Shown here: positions 6,596 to 15,924 of the stretch, piece by piece | Layout of the letters: every line of letters starts with the position of its first letter | Position numbering within the stretch: the stretch's first letter is position 1 | From: a bacterium | Lineage (GTDB): Bacteria; Verrucomicrobiota; Kiritimatiellia; UBA8416 | Direction: 5' to 3' | Assembly (NCBI GenBank): GCA_020048935.1 | Contig: JAIFLS010000038.1 | Location: forward strand, 1 to 15,924 | DNA length: 15,924 bases | Program-made: the position numbers and the translations under genes | Notes under the pieces: model-generated | The model's input: only the letters and a program-made list of their open reading frames with translations | Told to the model about the DNA's origin: nothing | The model's database searches: none

Positions 6596-8026
6596 ATGAC
6601 AAAGAGTATCAAACAGAAGAAGCAGAAGAACAGCCACGATTACGTGGTCGCCGATATGGCGCTCGCGGATTTCGGACGCCGGGAGATCGACTTGGCGGAA
6701 GACGAAATGCCGGGGCTGATGGCGCTGCGCGAGGAGTTCGGCAAGCAACAACCGCTGAAGGGCGTCCGCATTACCGGTTCGCTGCATATGACCGTGCAGA
6801 CCGCGGTGCTGATTGAAACACTTCAGGTGCTTGGTGCCGAGATCCGCTGGGCAAGCTGCAACATCTACTCCACGCAGGATCATGCGGCGGCGGCAATCGC
6901 GGCGGCGGGGATCCCGGTCTTCGCGGTCAAGGGCGAGACGCTGGAAGAGTACTGGGATTACACCGACCGCATTCTCGACTGGGGCGACGGGCGCGGGCCG
7001 ACGGCGATCGTGGATGACGGTGGCGACGCCACGCTCTTCATCCACCTTGGCTACAAGGCGGAGGAAAATCCGGCCGTGCTTGACCGAAAGCCCGAAAGTG
7101 CCGAGGAAGCGATCCTGCTCAACCAGCTGAAACTGTCGCTGAAACGCGATCCGCAGCGGTTCCACCGTATCGCTCCCGCGATTATCGGCGTGTCGGAGGA
7201 GACCACCACTGGTGTACACCGTCTGTACCAGATGGCGGCGCGCGGCGAACTGCTCTTCCCCGCTTTCAATGTCAACGATGCCGTGACGAAGTCGAAGTTC
7301 GACAACCTCTATGGCTGCCGCCATTCCCTGCTTGACGGGATATGCCGTGCGACCGATGTGATGGTTTCCGGCAAGATCGCGGTCATCGCCGGCTACGGGG
7401 ATGTCGGCAAGGGCTGCTGCCAGTCTCTCAAGGGGCAGGGGGCGCGCGTGATCGTGACAGAGATCGATCCTATCTGCGCCCTGCAGGCCGCGATGGAAGG
7501 CTACCAGGTCATGACGATGGACGAGGCTTGCCGGATCGGTGACATCTTCGTCACCACGACCGGCTGCTGCGATGTAATCACGATCCAGCATATGCTCCAG
7601 ATGAAGGACATGGCGATCGTCTGCAATATCGGCCATTTCGACAGCGAGATCCAGATCGAGAAGCTGGAGAAATACGTATGGAAGCCGGTCAAGCCCCAGG
7701 TCGATCTGGTGCAGATGCCGGGCGGCAAGCAGCTCATCGTGCTGGCGCGCGGGCGCCTGGTCAACCTAGGCTGCGCCACCGGCCACCCGAGTTTCGTGAT
7801 GTCGACCAGTTTCACCTGCCAGACCATGGCGCAGGTCGAATTGGTCACAAAACAGGGGACGTTTGAAAACAAGGTGTACGTGCTGCCGAAGTACCTGGAC
7901 GAGAAGGTGGCGCACCTGCATCTCGGCAAACTGGGAGTCAAGCTGGACCAGTTGACGCCGAAGCAGTCCAAGTATCTTGGCATCTCGCGTCAAGGTCCGT
8001 TCAAGCCGGAAACCTATCGGTATTAG
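6596..8026 (+). CDS. ahcY: Adenosylhomocysteinase (SAH hydrolase)
   Basis: NAD-dependent cytoplasmic enzyme that splits S-adenosylhomocysteine, the product of SAM-dependent methylation, into adenosine and homocysteine. The 476-residue product shows SCNIYSTQDHAAAAIA (87-102), the catalytic run EETTTGVH (201-208), Lys232 and Asp236 in VTKSKFDNLYGC, the NAD-binding loop VIAGYGDVGKGC (263-274), NIGHFD (344-349), GHPSFVMS (396-403) and the C-terminal YRY. It includes the roughly 40-residue insertion (about 150-195) common in bacterial enzymes and absent from the human one. The usual CRESL reads CRHSL (241-245), a minor change. The frame extends to TTG at 6581, but ATG at 6596 is preferred; GGAA (6583-6586) is a weak ribosome binding site. 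The start MTKSIKQKKQK is an unusually basic tail. Confidence 0.97.
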   Translation: MTKSIKQKKQKNSHDYVVADMALADFGRREIDLAEDEMPGLMALREEFGKQQPLKGVRITGSLHMTVQTAVLIETLQVLGAEIRWASCNIYSTQDHAAAAIAAAGIPVFAVKGETLEEYWDYTDRILDWGDGRGPTAIVDDGGDATLFIHLGYKAEENPAVLDRKPESAEEAILLNQLKLSLKRDPQRFHRIAPAIIGVSEETTTGVHRLYQMAARGELLFPAFNVNDAVTKSKFDNLYGCRHSLLDGICRATDVMVSGKIAVIAGYGDVGKGCCQSLKGQGARVIVTEIDPICALQAAMEGYQVMTMDEACRIGDIFVTTTGCCDVITIQHMLQMKDMAIVCNIGHFDSEIQIEKLEKYVWKPVKPQVDLVQMPGGKQLIVLARGRLVNLGCATGHPSFVMSTSFTCQTMAQVELVTKQGTFENKVYVLPKYLDEKVAHLHLGKLGVKLDQLTPKQSKYLGISRQGPFKPETYRY

Positions 8027-8031
8027 AATAA

Positions 8032-8047
8032 TTCCCCCTTGCGGGAA
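8032..8047 (+). other. Small stem-loop after ahcY
   Basis: TTCCC (8032-8036) and GGGAA (8043-8047) form a 5-bp stem with a 6-base loop, 6 bases after the ahcY stop. There is no T-run, so it is not a convincing intrinsic terminator; it may only mark the end of the transcript. The rest of the 96-base gap up to the next gene shows a good ribosome binding site (AAGGAG 8111-8116) but no clear promoter. Confidence 0.3.
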
Positions 8048-8122
8048 CTGCCCTGATGCGGTAGGTTCGAGAATAGTGTTTATGGGTAGCGGAAATCATG
8101 TCGGGTTAAGAAGGAGCAAGTG

Positions 8123-9517
8123 ATGAAACGTTTGATTGTTGGTGCCGTGGTAGCGATGTCGAGTCTGCTGGTGTTGCCGGAGGCCAGCCTTGGGCAGGAA
8201 GTGCCGATCGAGGCGAAATGGTACGTCAGCGCCGGGCTGGGTGCCTTGTCCTATGAAGGGGACGAGGAACTGGATGACGGGTTGCTTGGCACTCTCCGGT
8301 TGGGGTATGAATACAGCGAGTGGTGGTCCTTTGAGGGCGGGCTTTCGATCGCCCCGCAGTTGGACGAGAACTTCCGCTTCGACCAGCCGACGCAGACGCG
8401 TGTCTCGCGCTTGGAGGAAAGTGCCGGCCCTGGTGTGCATGATACCTTTGGTCTGGGGTTCTCTTTTGATTCACTCTTCCATTTCACGCGCTGGGAAAGG
8501 CTTGATCCCTACCTGACTCTGGGGGTCGGTGCCATCTTCTACGGCGATGAGATGGACGGAGAGCAGTTTGACCCCTCGGTGCGGGCCGGTGGCGGCGTGA
8601 TGTACCATTTCAACGATGAATGGGCGATCCGTGCGGATGGACGCACCTTCTTTGCGGGATCCGATACGGAAGCCAATGCCATCGTCGACGCGGGTATCCT
8701 CTGGCGTTGGGGTGCTCGTGTCCAGCCGAAGATCGAGGCGGTCAGCGGTCCGTTGGACAGCGATGGTGAAGGCCTGTTTGACCGGGAGGAAGAGGAGATC
8801 GGGACTGACCCTTACAACCCGGATACGGATGGCGACGGGCTGACCGATTATGAGGAAGTCCGCATTTACCATACCGATCCGCTGAATCCGGATACCGACT
8901 ACGACATGTTGTCTGACGGGAATGAGGTTAATAAGTACACTACGAACCCGCTGAAGGCCGACACCGATGACGGTGGGGTTGCCGACGGGCACGAGGTCCT
9001 GGAGGACAACACGGATCCGCGCGAGGGGCATGGTGCCGACGATCTGCTCTTCTTCGAGCTTTACATCCAGTTCGATTACGACAAGTCGGTGATTCGTCCG
9101 GTCCATTTCCGCGATCTGGATATCATCGGCAAGGTTTTGCGGCGCAGTCCGGACTCATCGGCTGTTGTGGAAGGCCACGCCGACCGCAAGAAGGGGTCAG
9201 ACGCCAAGTATAATCAGGAACTCAGCGAGCGGCGCGCCGCCGCCGTGGTGGATTACCTGGTGAAGAACGCGGGTATTGCCGCTACCCGTCTGACGCCGAA
9301 GGGCTTCGGTTTCTCGCGGCCGCGTGCAGCGAATGATCCGGTTGACGGCAATCCGGCCAATCGGCGGGTCGAGATCTATATCCGCGGCGATGCGCAGCAC
9401 GCCAAGGACAGGATACAAGGTGGTGTCCTGCTCAAGACGTTGTCCGAGACGCCGACAGGCGGCGTGGACACACCTGCGCCCGTCGGGCAACCGGCGGCTA
9501 AAGACAAGCAGAATTAA
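8123..9517 (+). CDS. OmpA-family outer-membrane protein with thrombospondin type 3-like repeats
   Basis: Outer-membrane protein that probably links the outer membrane to peptidoglycan. The 464-residue product has a signal peptide (about 1-24, cleavage near SLG-QEV). A region of alternating amphipathic strands follows (about 31-198; WYVSAGLGALSYEG, LGTLRLGYEYSEWWSFEGGL, PYLTLGVGAIFYG, AILWRWG-like end), consistent with an 8-strand OmpA barrel. Next are four tandem 23-residue acidic repeats (211-302) resembling calcium-binding thrombospondin type 3 repeats. The OmpA C-terminal domain (about 309-421) has IQFDYDKSVIRP, VVEGHADRKKG and NQELSERRAAAVVDYL, with Asn364 and Arg370 in the peptidoglycan-contact motif. 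The tail is polar. ATG 8123 is preferred to GTG 8120 because AAGGAG (8111-8116) then has a 6-base spacing. An intrinsic terminator follows, so it is probably monocistronic. Confidence 0.9.
   Translation: MKRLIVGAVVAMSSLLVLPEASLGQEVPIEAKWYVSAGLGALSYEGDEELDDGLLGTLRLGYEYSEWWSFEGGLSIAPQLDENFRFDQPTQTRVSRLEESAGPGVHDTFGLGFSFDSLFHFTRWERLDPYLTLGVGAIFYGDEMDGEQFDPSVRAGGGVMYHFNDEWAIRADGRTFFAGSDTEANAIVDAGILWRWGARVQPKIEAVSGPLDSDGEGLFDREEEEIGTDPYNPDTDGDGLTDYEEVRIYHTDPLNPDTDYDMLSDGNEVNKYTTNPLKADTDDGGVADGHEVLEDNTDPREGHGADDLLFFELYIQFDYDKSVIRPVHFRDLDIIGKVLRRSPDSSAVVEGHADRKKGSDAKYNQELSERRAAAVVDYLVKNAGIAATRLTPKGFGFSRPRAANDPVDGNPANRRVEIYIRGDAQHAKDRIQGGVLLKTLSETPTGGVDTPAPVGQPAAKDKQN
8753..9028 (+). repeat. Four in-frame 69-base repeats coding TSP3-like calcium motifs
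   Basis: Four consecutive units of exactly 23 codons start at 8753, 8822, 8891 and 8960. Each begins near DxD and ends near TDP/TNP followed by a short linker. Unit 2 has the textbook calcium loop DTDGDGLTD. Unit 1 is LDSDGEGLFD. Unit 3 (DTDYDMLSD) and unit 4 (DTDDGGVAD) have lost the regular DxDxDG spacing. The DNA copies have diverged, so this is an old repeat kept at protein level rather than a recent duplication. Confidence 0.85.
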
Positions 9518-9532
9518 AACCGCCTGCGGTTT
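9517..9532 (+). other. Short perfect inverted repeat at the OmpA-like stop codon
   Basis: AAACCGC (9517-9523) and GCGGTTT (9526-9532) are perfect inverted copies separated by two bases, starting at the last base of the stop codon. As RNA this would be a 6-bp stem with a CCTG loop. No T-run follows. It lies 14 bases before the strong terminator hairpin and may form a tandem 3'-end structure with it. Confidence 0.45.
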
Positions 9533-9546
9533 GGTTGATATCTCCT

Positions 9547-9581
9547 GCGCCGGCGGCACACATGTGCCGCCGGTGCTTTTT
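9547..9581 (+). terminator. Strong intrinsic terminator after the OmpA-like gene
   Basis: GCGCCGGCGGCAC (9547-9559) pairs with GTGCCGCCGGTGC (9564-9576), a 13-bp stem with one G-U pair and the four-base loop ACAT, followed directly by TTTTT (9577-9581). This is a classical Rho-independent terminator in + orientation. Its T-tract ends 7 bases before the start codon of the next gene, leaving no room for a promoter between them. Confidence 0.88.
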
Positions 9582-9588
9582 ATGACGG

Positions 9589-10800
9589 ATGATGACGTTA
9601 AAGAAATATGTTACCACCGCTTTCATGTCGACGTTTCTGGCCACTTTGGCAGTCTTTACCTTTGTTTTGTCAATCGGTGGCCTGTTCAAGCTGACTGACC
9701 TTGTCACTCGCGGTGTTCCGGCATGGCCGATCTTACAGGTGTTCCTCAGCGGTCTTCCGGCGGCACTGGGGTTCGCCATCCCCATCAGTGCCATCACCGC
9801 CACGCTTCTGGTTTTCGGTCGGCTTTCAGCGGACAGCGAGATCACGGCCATGCGGGCCTGCGGCATCAGCCTCTGGCAGGTCACACGGTGGATGCTGCCT
9901 GTGGCGGTACTGCTTCTGTGTGCCTGCCTCTACATCAATAGCGAACTGATGCCTCGCAGTCACTATGCACGGCGAACCGCCACGGCACTGCTGGGTGTGA
10001 TCAATCCCGTTGACCTGATTGAGGAAGGGCGCACGATCCGGGAATTCGACGGTTTGAGCCTGTATGTCGAGAAAAAGCGGGGAAACGTGCTGGAGCAGAT
10101 CCGTATATTCGACCAGCGCGAGCAAGGGCGTACCCGTGAAATCAAAGCGGAGCGGGCGGTAGTCTCGATCCCCACCAATTCAAACGACATTGTGTTGATG
10201 CTTGAGCAGGTCACGATTGATCCGTTCTCGTTTGAAAGCCCCGGGAAAGCGGATGCTGCGCGCTGGCCCATACGGATTGAGGATGCACGCCGGAGCGCCG
10301 TCTATCGACGGCGTGACGAGGACATGACGCTGGTGGAACTTTTCAAGGGTGCGGAGGCCGTGCGGGAGGATGCTCGGAAGCTGGATTTGCAGCTTGCCCT
10401 GCTGAATGCGGAGGCGGATACCTTTACGGCAATGCCTTCCAACTCGGTTGCCGTCAGTCCTGCTGAAGGCGTGTTGCAAAGGGATGTAATAGAGGCCCGG
10501 TTGCACGAACTGCGTGCACGTGCCATGCGGATGATGGTAGAATTCCATAAGCGACTGGCCCTGTCGGGCGCCTGTTTCGCCTTTGTCTTTCTCGGGATTC
10601 CGCTTGGGGTCCGATCCCACCGCAAGGAATCCTCGATGGGTATCGCCATCAGCCTGCTGGCGATTTTCGGGTTCTATATCTTCCTCCTGCTGGCGGAACA
10701 GCTTGCGGACTACCCTCAGTTTCGCCCCGATCTTCTCAACTGGATTCCGATCATGCTCGCCTTGCTGGGCGGAATCGTGATGATCCGCCGCCTGCACTGA
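9589..10800 (+). CDS. LptF/LptG-family LPS export permease (YjgP/YjgQ)
   Basis: Inner-membrane permease subunit that works with LptB to lift LPS to the periplasmic bridge. The 403-residue product has the family layout. Three N-terminal helices are at about 11-33, 53-77 and 102-118, with the cytoplasmic coupling motif GRLSADSEITAMRACGIS (77-94). A periplasmic jellyroll-like domain follows (about 120-320). Three C-terminal helices are at about 324-341, 351-372 and 382-400, preceded by FHKRLALSGACFAFVFLGIPLG. LptF and LptG are both in this family and cannot be told apart here. Usually two such genes are adjacent; only one is present. ATG codons at 9589 and 9592 are both possible; neither has a good ribosome binding site, since the bases upstream are the terminator's T-tract plus ATGACGG. 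Confidence 0.92.
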   Translation: MMTLKKYVTTAFMSTFLATLAVFTFVLSIGGLFKLTDLVTRGVPAWPILQVFLSGLPAALGFAIPISAITATLLVFGRLSADSEITAMRACGISLWQVTRWMLPVAVLLLCACLYINSELMPRSHYARRTATALLGVINPVDLIEEGRTIREFDGLSLYVEKKRGNVLEQIRIFDQREQGRTREIKAERAVVSIPTNSNDIVLMLEQVTIDPFSFESPGKADAARWPIRIEDARRSAVYRRRDEDMTLVELFKGAEAVREDARKLDLQLALLNAEADTFTAMPSNSVAVSPAEGVLQRDVIEARLHELRARAMRMMVEFHKRLALSGACFAFVFLGIPLGVRSHRKESSMGIAISLLAIFGFYIFLLLAEQLADYPQFRPDLLNWIPIMLALLGGIVMIRRLH

Positions 10801-10936
10801 CGCAGGGTGCGGCTCAATACCCAACGTCCAACAACTAAGGAATGTGGGCGGCTGGCAGCGGGAGGGACGCCGGCCTCGGCGTCCGATGCGAAAGGAAGGG
10901 ACACTGGCACAGCCTTTTCGAGAAGACGTGCGGGGG
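10801..10936. other. Non-coding gap between the lptF/G permease and the small - strand gene
   Basis: No gene is seen here. The end of the permease gene has a 5-bp stem (CCTGC 10791-10795, GCAGG 10802-10806) without a T-run, so no convincing terminator closes it. The rest is GC-rich and holds the first of two related palindromes (10859-10885). The + strand frames that cross this stretch look like chance GC-rich reading frames. Confidence 0.5.
10859..10885 (+). repeat. Palindromic element, copy A (REP-like)
   Basis: A head CGGGAG (10859-10864) is followed by a perfect 8-bp inverted repeat, GGACGCCG (10865-10872) and CGGCGTCC (10877-10884), around the loop GCCT, then G. No T-run follows, so it does not look like an intrinsic terminator. 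A second copy lies inverted at 10950-10975. Confidence 0.65.
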
Positions 10937-11161
10937 TTAGACGGGCGGGCGGACAGCGAGCCGCTGTCTCTCCCGATGTGCAATCCGTCGGATGCTTATT
11001 CCCCAGATGACCCGAATGGCAAGAGCCGATGCCACCAGAAGTGCTGCGGCGGTGATTAACCACTGTCGCTGCTCCGGCAGTTGATCGCTGAAATGGGCGA
11101 AGGTCACCAGGAAAACGGCACATAGTAGCAGTGCCGGGCCCAGTAGATTCAGCGTATTCAT
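10937..11161 (-). CDS. Small two-helix membrane protein (hypothetical)
   Basis: I do not recognise this gene. Read on the - strand from ATG at 11161 it gives 74 residues. A first hydrophobic segment is LLGPALLLCAVFLVTFA (about 6-22), then a polar turn SDQLPEQRQW, a second hydrophobic segment LITAAALLVASALAIRVIWG (about 35-54), and a strongly basic tail (RRIAHRERQR). By the positive-inside rule both ends would be cytoplasmic. Codon choice looks like that of the neighbours and nothing else occupies this stretch. AGGG directly before the ATG is too close to be a normal ribosome binding site. In-frame ATGs at 11221 and 11308 would add less plausible N-terminal extensions. Its last 13 codons run into the inverted palindrome at 10950-10975. 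It converges on the lptF/G permease gene and diverges from gltB. Confidence 0.5.
   Translation of the reverse strand: MNTLNLLGPALLLCAVFLVTFAHFSDQLPEQRQWLITAAALLVASALAIRVIWGISIRRIAHRERQRLAVRPPV
10950..10975 (-). repeat. Palindromic element, copy B (REP-like, inverted)
   Basis: Read on the - strand, this begins with the same head CGGGAG (10975-10970), then AGACAGCG, loop GCT, CGCTGTCC and G. The stem is 7 perfect base pairs (GACAGCG with CGCTGTC). Relative to copy A, two stem positions differ on both arms in a compensating way (G-C to A-T and C-G to G-C), so pairing is kept. It overlaps the 3' end of the small - strand gene. Confidence 0.6.
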
Positions 11162-11341
11162 CCCTATCGCCAGGGGCTTAGACGTTCGAATTCGCGACTT
11201 CGGACTGAAAAATGCGTTCATAAAGATGTTGTGAGTTGCATTAGTGTTCGGTTTCCTGTATTTTAACACGTCGATTCTACGATAAACCGCCACAAAAGAA
11301 AAGTTCAATCTGTTTCATATTCATTTCCATGAGAGGGGCAA
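11162..11341. promoter_or_regulatory. AT-rich divergent region before gltB
   Basis: This 180-base stretch separates the small - strand gene from gltB and is clearly more AT-rich than the surrounding DNA, as expected for a control region. It includes the 8-base palindrome CGAATTCG (about 11187-11194). On the + strand a weak promoter match is TTGCAT (11236-11241), 17 bases, TATTTT (11259-11264). The gltB ribosome binding site is GAGGGG (11333-11338). No sigma54 promoter and no known riboswitch was recognised. Confidence 0.5.
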
Positions 11342-15850
<4,509 letters not shown>

Positions 15851-15871
15851 GTTTGGAGAGGGGAATAGAAG

Positions 15872-15924
15872 ATGCGTCATAGAGAACGTGGTTTTATAGA
15901 GGTGCCGCGGAAGGATCCTGGGTA
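15872..15924 (+). CDS. gltD: Glutamate synthase small (beta) subunit, 5' end only
   Basis: The last 53 bases start a new frame, MRHRERGFIEVPRKDPG, cut by the window end. GltD proteins begin with a short stretch of the form GFxExxRxxP, which matches, and the place directly after gltB is the usual operon order. The small subunit is the NADPH-dependent, FAD-binding partner that feeds electrons to GltB. GAGGGG (15858-15863) lies 8 bases before the ATG. Only 17 complete codons are visible, so the call leans on position. Confidence 0.85.
   Translation, partial: MRHRERGFIEVPRKDPG

Noticed and set aside
8753..9028. Recent tandem duplication or CRISPR-like DNA repeat
   Set aside because: The 69-base units share the protein pattern but not the DNA sequence, so there is no DNA-level repeat array.
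9582..9698. Short frame from ATG 9582 immediately after the terminator, overlapping the lptF/G permease start
   Set aside because: It is out of frame with the permease, has no recognisable content and ends after 38 codons. The permease frame is clearly the conserved one.
10905..10919. Sigma54-type promoter (TGGCAC followed by TTTC) upstream of gltB
   Set aside because: The -24-like half matches, but the near-invariant GC of the -12 element is TC here, and the site lies over 400 bases before gltB beside the palindromic repeat.
10807..11059. Two overlapping + strand frames (67 and 71 codons) in the gap after the lptF/G permease gene
   Set aside because: They run straight through the palindrome, are Gly/Arg/Pro-rich without structure, and have no good ribosome binding site. 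The - strand frame in the same area is more protein-like.

Overview
The window reads as ordinary chromosomal DNA from a GC-rich Gram-negative (diderm) bacterium. It has lipopolysaccharide (LPS) export genes, an OmpA-type outer-membrane protein with a peptidoglycan-binding domain, and an LptF/LptG permease. A full-length HPr kinase together with HPr and Enzyme I beside lptCAB suggests the Planctomycetota-Verrucomicrobiota-Chlamydiota superphylum, perhaps a Kiritimatiellota or Verrucomicrobiota member. That placement is inference from gene content; a deltaproteobacterial-type lineage is not excluded. Nearly all genes lie on the + strand. No tRNA, rRNA, CRISPR array, insertion sequence or prophage was seen.

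Region 1 (1-5301) is one long gene train: the tail of an unidentified gene, then lptC, lptA, lptB, hpf, hprK, ptsH and ptsI. lptC/lptA/lptB supply the periplasmic bridge and the ATPase of LPS transport. hpf encodes a ribosome hibernation factor. hprK-ptsH-ptsI is a phosphorelay in which Enzyme I phosphorylates HPr on His and HprK acts on its Ser; no sugar-specific EII gene is nearby. The layout resembles the enterobacterial lptA-lptB-rpoN-hpf-ptsN locus, but rpoN is absent between lptB and hpf and the HprK/HPr/EI set sits where ptsN/npr would be. HprK has Gln at the position of the family's catalytic His.

Region 2 (5302-8026) holds metK and ahcY, the S-adenosylmethionine (SAM) synthesis and SAH hydrolysis steps of the methyl cycle, behind a 101-base gap with a candidate sigma70-type promoter. 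Region 3 (8027-9588) is an OmpA-like protein with a beta-barrel-like N-terminus, four 23-residue thrombospondin-3-like repeats and an OmpA C-terminal domain. It is closed by a strong intrinsic terminator whose T-tract ends 7 bases before the next start codon. Region 4 (9589-10800) is a single LptF/LptG permease, separated from lptCAB.

Region 5 (10801-11341) is the only long gap between large genes. It contains a probable small two-helix membrane protein on the - strand, an AT-rich leader before gltB, and two inverted copies of a short palindrome whose stems differ by compensatory changes (REP/BIME-like). Region 6 (11342-15924) is gltB, the large glutamate synthase subunit, followed by the start of gltD, cut by the window end.

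Most of this is housekeeping. The points most worth a second look are the HprK active-site substitution, the palindromic repeat pair, and the terminator touching the lptF/G start.
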